Positions 1 through 7,666 of a stretch of DNA of 8,210 nucleotides are shown here, one piece after another; positions within the stretch are counted from its first letter, which is position 1; every line of letters starts with the position of its first letter. The notes beneath the pieces are model-generated. The model was not told the DNA's origin and made no database searches. It saw only the letters and a list, made by a program, of their open reading frames with translations. Position numbers and translations under genes: made by a program. The DNA is taken from contig VBEU01000105.1 of assembly GCA_005883775.1 (NCBI GenBank), positions 1 through 8,210 on the forward strand, in the 5' to 3' direction. Source of the stretch: Chloroflexota bacterium (GTDB lineage Bacteria; Chloroflexota; Limnocylindria; P2-11E).

Positions 1-693
1 GCGATCCAGCGGTATCGCGGCGACCTCGCGCAAGTACACCGGGAGGAACGCGAGCGAGACGATCGAGAGCATCGCCGCGAACGGCGTGATCCCAAGGAGG
101 ATCCAAAACGTGCGCGGTGGCCGGAACGGTCCGCGCTCGACGTGCGGTGGAACGGATCGCAGACCGAAGGTGAGGGCGGCCGAACCGGCAAGGAGCACGG
201 CCGCGATCGCGACTGCCGCGCGGAATCCGATCGACGCTGCGATGACCCCGGCGACCGGCGCGCCGATGATGTTCCCGGCGAAGTACGCGCCGAGAACGAT
301 CCCCAGGGCGCGACCGAGCTCCCGTCGCGGTGTCGTGGATGTGATGTACGCGATGATGAGCGGCAGCCCCGCCGTCCCCGACCAGTACAGAGCCGATCCG
401 ACGAACGCGCCGTGCCAGTCCGTGAGCGGCACGAACGTCGCGACCCCGAGGGCGGCGCAGAGCCACGCCGCCGTGATAACGGGCTTGCGCCCGATGCGGT
501 CGGCGAGATAGCCGGCGGGGAGAAAGCAGAGGACCGCGAAGAGGTTCCCGGCGCCGAACACGATCCCGATGTCCTGCGCGCTTGCGCCGAGGTCCCGGAG
601 ATAAAGGGGCCACACCGCCGAGAGGAGTCCGAACCCGCACCCGAACAACACCTGCGCTCCCGTCAGGATCCAGATGTCGCGCGAAAGCTTCAG
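1..693 (-). CDS. MFS transporter, N-terminal 231 residues (runs off left edge)
   Basis: This is the first half of a major facilitator superfamily permease in the inner membrane. The 231 visible residues hold about six hydrophobic helices and the start of a seventh. The classic MFS motif A lies between helices 2 and 3 (GYLADRIGRK, residues 61-70). A motif C-like Gly/Pro pattern in helix 5 (GNIIGAPVAG, residues 140-149) suggests a drug or proton antiporter-type member; the substrate cannot be told. After the in-frame TGA at 738-736 there is no ATG, GTG or TTG before helix 1. The best start is a CTG at 693-691 that overlaps the TGA of the amidohydrolase gene (CTGA), with GAAGGGG a few bases upstream as a possible ribosome site. 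A later GTG (codon 15) would cut into helix 1. It is the third gene of an operon with the amidohydrolase and regulator. The family is certain; the start is not. Confidence 0.88.
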   Translation of the reverse strand, partial: MKLSRDIWILTGAQVLFGCGFGLLSAVWPLYLRDLGASAQDIGIVFGAGNLFAVLCFLPAGYLADRIGRKPVITAAWLCAALGVATFVPLTDWHGAFVGSALYWSGTAGLPLIIAYITSTTPRRELGRALGIVLGAYFAGNIIGAPVAGVIAASIGFRAAVAIAAVLLAGSAALTFGLRSVPPHVERGPFRPPRTFWILLGITPFAAMLSIVSLAFLPVYLREVAAIPLDR

Positions 694-1904
694 CTGCGCC
701 CCTTCACGATCCCGCGCGCGCGACGCTCCTCGAACTCAGCGCGCGCCTTGCGCAGGACGTCGGGATCGGCGAGCACGTCGATCGCGGTGAGCGCCAGTGC
801 CTTCGCCGCAACGAGCGCGTTCTCGTGTGCCTCCTGACCGGCGACCGCTTCGCGGAACGCGGTCGAGTGGCCGGGAATCGACTCCTGCGAGATGGCGATG
901 TACGGGTGGATCGCGGGGAGGACCTGCATGACGTTGCCCATGTCGGTCGAGCCCACGCGCTCGTCGTCCCGCGCCTCGAACACCTGGATCCCGAGCGTGC
1001 GCATGTGGTGCGTCCACCGGTCCGCGAGCGGAGTTGAGAACACCATGTTCTCGTACCCCGCGTTCTCGTTCACCGTGACCGTGAGCTTCGTGCCGGTCGC
1101 CTTCGACGCGCCCTCGGCGCACGCAATGAAGCGCCGGAGGACTTCCTGCTGGTAGCGTCGATCGAGCGCGCGAATGGAAAAGCGTGCCGCGGCATAGTCG
1201 GGTATGACGTTCGCCGCGCTGCCGCCATTCGTGATGATGCCGTGCACCCGCGCGTCCGGTCGGAGCTGCTGGCGCATGGCGTTCACGTTGTTGAACAGCT
1301 GGAGCACGCCGTCGAGCGCGTTTATGCCGAGGTCGGGTTGCGACGCGGCGTGTGCCGACTTACCGCGGAACTCGACCATCACGCGATTCGAGGCGAGCGA
1401 GTGCCGGCCCGCGAGCGATCGTCCGGAAGTCGGGTGGATCATCATCGCGACGTCGACGTCGTCGAAGCCGCCGGCGCGAATGAGCGCCACCTTGCCGCCG
1501 CCGCCCTCCTCCGCGGGTGTACCGATCGCCGCGAGCTTTCCCGGCAGCTGATCCATCACCGCGCGCACGCCGACGGACGCGGCGACGCCGATCATCGCGA
1601 TGAGGTTGTGGCCGCACGCGTGTCCGATCTCAGCGAGGGCGTCGTATTCCTGGAGGATCGCGACGGTTGGTCCGGGACCTCTGCCTTTCGCGTCGCCCCG
1701 ATACGAGGTCTCGACGTTCTTGTAGCCGCGCTCGACCGCGAATCCCGCGCCCTCGAGGAACTCGGTGATGCGGATGGCGGCCTCTCGCTCTTCATACGCG
1801 AGCTCGGGCTTCGCGTGGATCGCGCGCGAGAGCGCGAAGAGCGCGTCGCGACGCTCGTCGATCGCCTTGATCGCGCGCTGGGCGAGCGCCTTCGGGTCGC
1901 TCAC
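690..1904 (-). CDS. M20 family metallo-amidohydrolase (PM20D2/AbgB-like)
   Basis: This is a 404-residue cytoplasmic zinc or manganese hydrolase of peptidase family M20. It fits the branch containing PM20D2 (ACY1L2, a dipeptidase) and AbgB (aminobenzoyl-glutamate hydrolase). Visible hallmarks are EYDAL (86-90) followed by GHACGHN (94-100), TPAEEGGGGK (129-138) with the catalytic Glu-Glu pair 132-133, His157, and GHSTAF (345-350). By family analogy Cys97, His99, Glu133, His157 and His346 would be metal ligands. The dimerisation (lid) domain spans roughly 182-295 and contains SAHAA. Length is normal for the family. The start is GTG, overlapping the regulator's stop as GTGA; its own stop overlaps the transporter start as CTGA. 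The substrate is likely an N-acyl amino acid, dipeptide or p-aminobenzoyl-glutamate-like amide, but the sequence does not say which. Confidence 0.93.
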   Translation of the reverse strand: MSDPKALAQRAIKAIDERRDALFALSRAIHAKPELAYEEREAAIRITEFLEGAGFAVERGYKNVETSYRGDAKGRGPGPTVAILQEYDALAEIGHACGHNLIAMIGVAASVGVRAVMDQLPGKLAAIGTPAEEGGGGKVALIRAGGFDDVDVAMMIHPTSGRSLAGRHSLASNRVMVEFRGKSAHAASQPDLGINALDGVLQLFNNVNAMRQQLRPDARVHGIITNGGSAANVIPDYAAARFSIRALDRRYQQEVLRRFIACAEGASKATGTKLTVTVNENAGYENMVFSTPLADRWTHHMRTLGIQVFEARDDERVGSTDMGNVMQVLPAIHPYIAISQESIPGHSTAFREAVAGQEAHENALVAAKALALTAIDVLADPDVLRKARAEFEERRARGIVKGRS

Positions 1905-2509
1905 TGCGATTGGTGCCCTGCGATGAGCGCGAGGATCACGCGATCGAGCGCGCGGTCCGCCTCCTCGAAGAGGAGTGCGGCCTGCTCCGACGCGAGGCCG
2001 CGCCGGCGCGCGACATTTGCGATCTCGGCCATGAACCGCGCGCGGAAGAAGAGAAAGGCCTGGGTGCCCTCGCCGAGCGACAGTCCATGCCGGCGCGCCT
2101 CGACCCCGTACTCGCGTCCGAGGACCTCGGCCTGCGCGATGAGCTGGTCGCGCCCGACCGCGCGCGTGGTGTCGAGATGCCCGAGGAGCAGGTCGCTCAT
2201 GCGCACGCCGCGCTCGCGGAACCAGCGGAGCGAGTCCTCATCGAAGCGCCCGTACCAGTCCTGATCCGCGAGGTCGACCCGCACGCGCTTCCGGAACTCC
2301 GCCGAGACACGATCGGGAGCTTCGCCCAGAGCGGAGAGCGACTGGCGGCGCGCCTGACGAGGGCGGGGCAGCATCGCGTCGATCGACGACCGCATGAAGC
2401 GGCGGTGTCCGCCGGGCGTCGTGAAGACCTCGATCTTTCCGGAATCGGCCCAGCGGCGCAGCGTGTCGGGGTCGACGCCGAGGATGCGGCTCGCCTCTCC
2501 TAGCGTCAG
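1901..2509 (-). CDS. Helix-turn-helix (MerR/excisionase-type) regulator with RsbRD-like helical domain
   Basis: This is a putative DNA-binding regulator of the downstream amidohydrolase and transporter genes. Residues 1-40 form an HTH_17/MerR-type winged helix: TLGEASRILGV, then DTLRRWADSGKI, then the wing signature TPGGHRRF (31-38). The remaining 160 residues are mostly helical, and their last ~70 residues resemble the RsbRD_N sensor-type domain by pattern (tentative). The first ATG of the frame is at 2395 and would delete the whole HTH, so it is not the real start. Between the upstream TAG and that ATG there is no ATG, GTG or TTG in frame. CTG at 2509 gives a natural domain edge and 202 residues. 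A frameshift near the out-of-frame GTG at 2517 is the alternative. The 3' end overlaps the amidohydrolase start (GTGA). Function as a regulator is inferred; the HTH is clear. Confidence 0.8.
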   Translation of the reverse strand: MTLGEASRILGVDPDTLRRWADSGKIEVFTTPGGHRRFMRSSIDAMLPRPRQARRQSLSALGEAPDRVSAEFRKRVRVDLADQDWYGRFDEDSLRWFRERGVRMSDLLLGHLDTTRAVGRDQLIAQAEVLGREYGVEARRHGLSLGEGTQAFLFFRARFMAEIANVARRRGLASEQAALLFEEADRALDRVILALIAGHQSQ

Positions 2510-2596
2510 CCAGTCACCGCGCTCGAGCGTGCTCGTTTTGGATATACCGCAAATCTAGGCGAATCTGGTTGCGGCTGTTCGAGGTCAAGTTCTAAA

Positions 2597-2612
2597 CGGC
2601 CAACAATGGCCG
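2597..2612. repeat. Perfect 6-bp inverted repeat upstream of the P-loop kinase gene
   Basis: CGGCCA at 2597-2602 and TGGCCG at 2607-2612 are perfect inverted copies around a 4-base spacer. They sit just before the ribosome site of the kinase gene, in the 121-bp divergent gap facing the HTH regulator. The spot would suit an operator for the regulator or a small mRNA hairpin. In GC-rich DNA a repeat this short can arise by chance. Confidence 0.3.
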
Positions 2613-2630
2613 CGAATGAGGAGCGCCAGG

Positions 2631-3137
2631 ATGACGGCGGGCAAAAGGCTGCAACCGAGGCTGGTGTTGCTGTGCGGCTTGCCAGCATCAGGCAAGACGA
2701 TGCTCGCGCGCGAGCTTGCCGACGCCTATGGCGCGGTGCGGCTCAATCCGGACGAGTGGAAACGGGCGCTGGACGCTGACCCCTTCGATGAGCACTTCCG
2801 GGTCGGGCTCGAGGGGCAGTTTTGGGGGCTCACTCAGCGGCTCCTCACGCTGGGGACCTCGGTGATCCTCGAATGGGGCTTCTGGGCTCGCTCCGAGCGC
2901 GACGAAATGCGCGAGGCCGCAAGATCGCTCGGCGTACCCGTCGAACTTCGTTTTCTCGATGCGCCCTACGACGAGCTGGTGCGGCGGGTCGTCGCTCGTC
3001 ACGCCGCCGGCGGCATCGCCATCACCGCGAGTCACATGGAGCGGTATCGAGGCATCTTCGAGCCGCCGACAGACGATGAGCTGGCCCTGTATGACCCCCC
3101 ACTACCAGAATCAAGCGGAGACACCACCCACTCTTGA
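2631..3137 (+). CDS. Small P-loop kinase (AAA_33-type ATP-binding protein)
   Basis: This is a 168-residue cytoplasmic nucleotide-binding protein of the predicted-kinase group AAA_33, related to zeta-toxin and polynucleotide-kinase folds. The Walker A motif GLPASGKT is at residues 16-23, right after a hydrophobic beta strand (LVLLC). LNPDEW (38-43) carries Asp41, a likely catalytic or substrate-binding acid. A strand VILEWGFW and an Arg-rich lid segment (RRVVAR) follow, as is usual for these kinases. Starts are possible at ATG 2616 and ATG 2631. I choose 2631 because GAGGAG at 2618-2623 lies 7 bases before it, one of the best ribosome sites in the window, while 2616 has none. The gene diverges from the HTH operon and converges on the lipoprotein gene. 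The phosphorylated substrate is unknown; relatives include antibiotic and small-molecule phosphotransferases. Confidence 0.85.
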   Translation: MTAGKRLQPRLVLLCGLPASGKTMLARELADAYGAVRLNPDEWKRALDADPFDEHFRVGLEGQFWGLTQRLLTLGTSVILEWGFWARSERDEMREAARSLGVPVELRFLDAPYDELVRRVVARHAAGGIAITASHMERYRGIFEPPTDDELALYDPPLPESSGDTTHS

Positions 3138-3169
3138 AAACCGGACGCTACCCCTCGGTAGTGGGTGGT
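3123..3169. terminator. Stem-loop between convergent kinase and lipoprotein genes
   Basis: ACCACCCACT (3123-3132) and AGTGGGTGGT (3160-3169) form a perfect 10-bp stem. Inside it ACCG (3140-3143) and CGGT (3156-3159) can form a second short stem. The left arm covers the last codons of the kinase gene, and the right arm ends 5 bases before the lipoprotein stop codon at 3175. The position suits a shared terminator for two convergent genes. Neither side has a real T-tract (only TTTCG on the plus side), so intrinsic termination is uncertain. Confidence 0.45.
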
Positions 3170-3174
3170 TTCGC

Positions 3175-3756
3175 CTAGACGAAATCCACCTCGAACGTCA
3201 CGATCACCCCGCCGGCGCCCGTTGTGAAGATCGTCTTGCCAGCACCGGGCCGGTTGTAGGGAAAGGGGACGTTCCCGTTCCCATCCACGGGCGGAAGCCA
3301 GTTCACCACGAAGGTGCGTGTGCCGACCTCGTTCACGGTTTCGGTGACGCTCGCTCCTGGCGGTAGATGCCGAGCGACACAGTCCGTCGTGCTACCCGCC
3401 CGATTCGAAACGCAGCCACTCACGCCCGGCGGGATCGACGCGTTCGGGGTGGCCGTCCACGTCGGCGTCGGCCCGGCCCGCGTCTGAGGCGGGGGAATGA
3501 CGGTGGCCGTCGACGTCGGCGGTCGAGGAGTCGGTGTCGCTGGGGTCGAGGATCGCGGTGGCAGGGTCGGTGAGGGTGTTGCCGGCGTCTGGGTCGCCAT
3601 GGTGGTCGCGGTCGGAGGCGTCGTTACCGCGGCGACCGGACTCGCCGCCGGGACATCCGTCGCAGCAGCGGGCGCTCCGACGAGACTTGCATCTCCGCAC
3701 CCGACCGCAAAGAGAACGACGACGAGGAGTGCGGCGCGCCAGCTGTGACCTGCCAC
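3175..3756 (-). CDS. Secreted lipoprotein with long Thr/Pro-rich linker and unknown C-terminal domain
   Basis: This is a predicted membrane-anchored lipoprotein of 193 residues on the outer face of the cytoplasmic membrane. From the GTG at 3756 it has a textbook type II signal: a short basic N-region (MAGHSWR), a hydrophobic core ALLVVVLF and the lipobox AVGC with Cys20. Residues about 29-110 are a low-complexity Thr/Pro/Ala/Ser linker, which would hold the globular part away from the membrane. The C-terminal domain (about 111-193) has two Cys 11 residues apart (115 and 126) that may form a disulfide, and a beta-rich end (GGVIVTFEVDFV). I do not recognise this domain. The frame stays open to a TTG at 3828 (217 residues), but that adds 24 residues before the signal peptide, so GTG 3756 fits better. 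No clear Shine-Dalgarno site precedes either. Its partner or ligand is unknown. Confidence 0.72.
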   Translation of the reverse strand: MAGHSWRAALLVVVLFAVGCGDASLVGAPAAATDVPAASPVAAVTTPPTATTMATQTPATPSPTLPPRSSTPATPTPRPPTSTATVIPPPQTRAGPTPTWTATPNASIPPGVSGCVSNRAGSTTDCVARHLPPGASVTETVNEVGTRTFVVNWLPPVDGNGNVPFPYNRPGAGKTIFTTGAGGVIVTFEVDFV

Positions 3757-3926
3757 TTTCGCCGACGACCATGCGGGAGATGACGTCACTGCGAAGGTGC
3801 AGGTCGGTCGCAACGTCGTCGAGCGCAAAACTCGGCTCGACCGGCCGTCGCGCGACGGAAGCAGACACCCGACCGTCGAGATGAGCGCTTCTTGCTACCG
3901 GGCGGTCAAGCATACGCTCAGCGACC

Positions 3927-5042
3927 TTGTTGGTCCGAGCACTCGTTCTCGCAGCTATGTTCCTCATCTCGTCCGGTGCAGCGGCGGACGCTCGCCAGCC
4001 GTGGCGCGTGGGCTTAGCGCCGTTCGACTCGGCGATGACCGCCGTGCTTGCGGAGGGTTACCCCGGCGGATCGCTCGCGGTCATTCGCGACGGGAGGCTC
4101 GTGTACGCCCGCGGATACGGCCTCGCGGACGAGTACAGCGCCGCCACTCCATTCACCCGCTACCGCCAGGCGAGCATCTCGAAGGCGGTGACGGGATCGC
4201 TTCTTTCGAGTCTCGTCGCGCAAGGCACCCTCAGCCTCGATCTTCTCGTGCTGCCGTATCTCGGAGTCGTTCCGGCCGACCCTCGCGCCACTCTCATCAC
4301 GGTGCGGATGCTTCGCGACCATACCTCGGGCCTCGGCGGGGACTACTTCTTTGAGTCGCGCGCCGCGGCAAGGTATTACGGAGTGGCCTCGCCGCCGGGC
4401 ATAGACACGATGGTCCGCTGGACCGCGCATTACCCACTCGCCGCCGATCCTGGCACCGTGCGTCGCTACAACAACACCAACTACGCACTGCTCTCGCGGG
4501 TGATCGAGCACGCGACCGGCCGTTCGTGGATCGACCTCGTCGACGAGATGGCCGCACCCGCCGGTGTGACCAGCTGGCGAATGGGCCAGAGCCTCGCCGC
4601 ACCGAGCGACGAAGCTCGCTATTACGAGGCCGACGCCTGGCGGAATACGCAGAGTGTGTTCGACAGCGCGCCCGGAACGGTCGAGTGGCCGTACGGCGGC
4701 TACAACCTGGAGTCGTTCAACGGCGCGGTGTCACTTGTGAGCACGGTCGTGGACATGGCGCGTTACGAGCTTGCGGTCGCGCGCGGAACGATCCCCCCGC
4801 CGGAGGCGAAGCCGATCCCGACCCAGCCGGGCTGGTCCTACGTGTACATGTACAACGGCTCGATGCCTGGTCACTACTCGTTTCTCATGCGGATCTGGGA
4901 CGGCACGAACCTCACCGTGATCGCCGGAACGTTCAACCACCGCGACGCAGGCGCGATCGATCGCTCGATCAACGAGAGGATGCTCGGTGCCTACCACGCC
5001 ACCACGGTCTGGCCGAGCGTCGACCTTTTCGGGAGCTACTAG
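3927..5042 (+). CDS. Exported serine hydrolase, class C beta-lactamase fold
   Basis: This is a 371-residue member of the beta-lactamase/DD-peptidase-like serine hydrolases (Pfam Beta-lactamase). Residues 1-22 are a likely signal peptide ending AAADA, so the enzyme probably works outside the cytoplasmic membrane. The catalytic SxxK is S83-I-S-K86, and the YxN motif is Y181-N-N183 followed by the usual YALLSRVIEHATG helix. The usual RMLRDHTSGL segment is also present (127-136). The third motif, normally (H/K)-x-G before S-x-P-G, reads Y309-N-G311-SMPG and so lacks the basic residue. The TTG at 3927 is the likely start: later starts would destroy the signal peptide, and an in-frame stop lies upstream at 3882. 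No strong ribosome site is visible. True beta-lactamase activity is not implied; an esterase, D-aminopeptidase or peptidoglycan role is as likely. Confidence 0.88.
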   Translation: MLVRALVLAAMFLISSGAAADARQPWRVGLAPFDSAMTAVLAEGYPGGSLAVIRDGRLVYARGYGLADEYSAATPFTRYRQASISKAVTGSLLSSLVAQGTLSLDLLVLPYLGVVPADPRATLITVRMLRDHTSGLGGDYFFESRAAARYYGVASPPGIDTMVRWTAHYPLAADPGTVRRYNNTNYALLSRVIEHATGRSWIDLVDEMAAPAGVTSWRMGQSLAAPSDEARYYEADAWRNTQSVFDSAPGTVEWPYGGYNLESFNGAVSLVSTVVDMARYELAVARGTIPPPEAKPIPTQPGWSYVYMYNGSMPGHYSFLMRIWDGTNLTVIAGTFNHRDAGAIDRSINERMLGAYHATTVWPSVDLFGSY

Positions 5043-5221
5043 CCCCCGCCGCAGCCCCCGGTGCCGTCATTCGCGAGGCCCATCGCCCCAAAAAGAAGCA
5101 TGCCGAGAGCGATGACCGCGAGCTGGGCGGACACGACCACCAGGACGATCCGCCAGACGCGGCTGACCCTTGCGGGAGCGTCCGCGGGACTCTCGGGTGC
5201 GGTGGTGGTGGCGTCGATCAC
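5039..5221 (-). CDS. Small single-pass membrane protein with Gly/Cys-rich tail
   Basis: This is a 60-residue hypothetical protein starting with GTG. It has a polar Thr/Ala/Pro-rich N-terminus (1-20), basic residues (RVSRVWR), one strong transmembrane helix at about 23-49 (IVLVVVSAQLAVIALGMLLFGAM), and a tail ending GTGGCGGG with a single Cys. The Ala/Pro head, basic cluster and clean helix in order make a real gene more likely than a chance frame. Its TAG (5041-5039) shares the palindrome CTAG with the stop of the convergent serine hydrolase. It lies 131 bases downstream of typA on the same strand and could be co-transcribed with it. No good ribosome site is visible. I do not recognise the family and propose no function. 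Confidence 0.5.
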   Translation of the reverse strand: MIDATTTAPESPADAPARVSRVWRIVLVVVSAQLAVIALGMLLFGAMGLANDGTGGCGGG

Positions 5222-5352
5222 GGCGTCAGTCTATGCGGCAAGACCAATACCAGGATCGCTGTGGAAGCGCAGACCGCGACGCGGGCGCAGGAGCTCGGGC
5301 TAAAGCAGCGGATCAACGACCTCCTCGCGCTCCCGTGCCCTGAAATGACGGA

Positions 5353-7188
<1,836 letters not shown>

Positions 7189-7195
7189 ATGAGTA

Positions 7196-7201
7196 ATTGT
7201 C
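7196..7201 (-). promoter_or_regulatory. Possible -10 element of typA, implying a nearly leaderless mRNA
   Basis: GACAAT on the minus strand matches the TATAAT consensus at 4 of 6 positions and ends 7 bases before the typA GTG. Transcription would then start at or within a couple of bases of the start codon, which agrees with the missing Shine-Dalgarno site. No convincing -35 box lies 16-19 bases upstream, so this is a weak call. Confidence 0.22.
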
Positions 7202-7256
7202 GGGCACGGGGACCGTCAGACCACCAGTTTTGCCCTCAAGTGCCTCTTATTGATCC

Positions 7257-7282
7257 TTCCGACACGACCGCCCGTGTTGGAA
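7257..7282. repeat. 10-bp inverted repeat in the typA/membrane-protein divergent gap
   Basis: TTCCGACACG (7257-7266) and CGTGTTGGAA (7273-7282) are inverted copies with one mismatch in ten, separated by ACCGCC. Read as plus-strand RNA the mismatch becomes a G-U pair, so a stable hairpin is possible in the leader of the membrane-protein gene, whose start is 30 bases downstream. As DNA it is shaped like an operator for a dimeric regulator acting on one or both divergent genes. There is no T-tract on either side, so a terminator is unlikely. Confidence 0.45.
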
Positions 7283-7312
7283 TGCTGACGTGAACCCAAC
7301 GGCAGAAGTCGA

Positions 7313-7645
7313 ATGAACCCCGTCGCCTGGATATTGATGGGCGTCCTCTGGTACTTGATGGTTTGGTTCAGGCACGACAACTCACGGGTTGGCGCAGGCG
7401 CGTGGCGGCCACCGCGGCTCGTTCGAAGGTTGCTTCGCTTCGGTGAAGCTCCCGTCTATCCGTCAGGAGTCGCGGTTCAAGCATGGGCTCTTTCGATGCT
7501 GGCTGCGGGAGTCCTCGGTCTGACCCGCCTGCTAGATCCGGATCTGGAAGCCCGGCTGCTTGTGGCGACCATCTATGGCGCTATCCCCGTTGGAGTCGTC
7601 TGGGTGGGTCTCTTCCTCACCCATTGGCTACGTCAACCGCGTTAG
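7313..7645 (+). CDS. Hypothetical three-helix membrane protein
   Basis: This is a 110-residue predicted inner-membrane protein starting with ATG. Hydrophobic segments lie at about 4-19, 53-74 and 82-106. A basic, Pro-containing loop (about 20-50, with RPPRLVRRLLR) follows the first helix and would face the cytoplasm by the positive-inside rule. No catalytic motif or known family signature was seen. The gene is divergent from typA, with a palindromic element in the gap, and converges on the dioxygenase-like gene 21 bases downstream. A short frame GTG 7290-TGA 7316 ends on its ATGA start, which might couple translation but may be chance. Only a weak AGAAG precedes the start. The even helix pattern supports a real gene; its function is unknown. 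Confidence 0.65.
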   Translation: MNPVAWILMGVLWYLMVWFRHDNSRVGAGAWRPPRLVRRLLRFGEAPVYPSGVAVQAWALSMLAAGVLGLTRLLDPDLEARLLVATIYGAIPVGVVWVGLFLTHWLRQPR

Positions 7646-7666
7646 CTAAAGGGAGGCCCAGCCAGG

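Noticed and set aside
142..837. Plus-strand open frames across the MFS region
   Set aside because: Arg/Pro/Asp-rich low-information products opposite a clear MFS permease with motif A.
1242..2264. 340-residue plus-strand frame opposite the amidohydrolase and regulator
   Set aside because: Arg-rich composition and no motif, while the minus strand has full M20 signatures.
2545..2596. Promoters in the divergent gap (TTGACC on minus; TTGCGG and TCTAAA on plus)
   Set aside because: Only one box of each pair is close to consensus, or the spacing is wrong, so no promoter could be assigned with confidence.
3845..3858. 14-base perfect palindrome CCGTCGCGCGACGG in the gap before the serine hydrolase
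   Set aside because: About one such palindrome is expected by chance in 8 kb of this base composition, and it has no supporting promoter signal.
3392..3967. 191-residue minus-strand frame overlapping the lipoprotein gene
   Set aside because: It is another reading frame of the same DNA; only the lipoprotein frame has a signal peptide with lipobox.
5260..5352. Imperfect hairpin downstream of typA as a terminator
   Set aside because: The stem is short with a bulge and a loop of about 27 bases, and no T-tract follows.
7290..7316. 8-residue leader frame ending in ATGA on the start of the three-helix membrane protein
   Set aside because: Too short to test by sequence alone, and no ribosome site precedes it.
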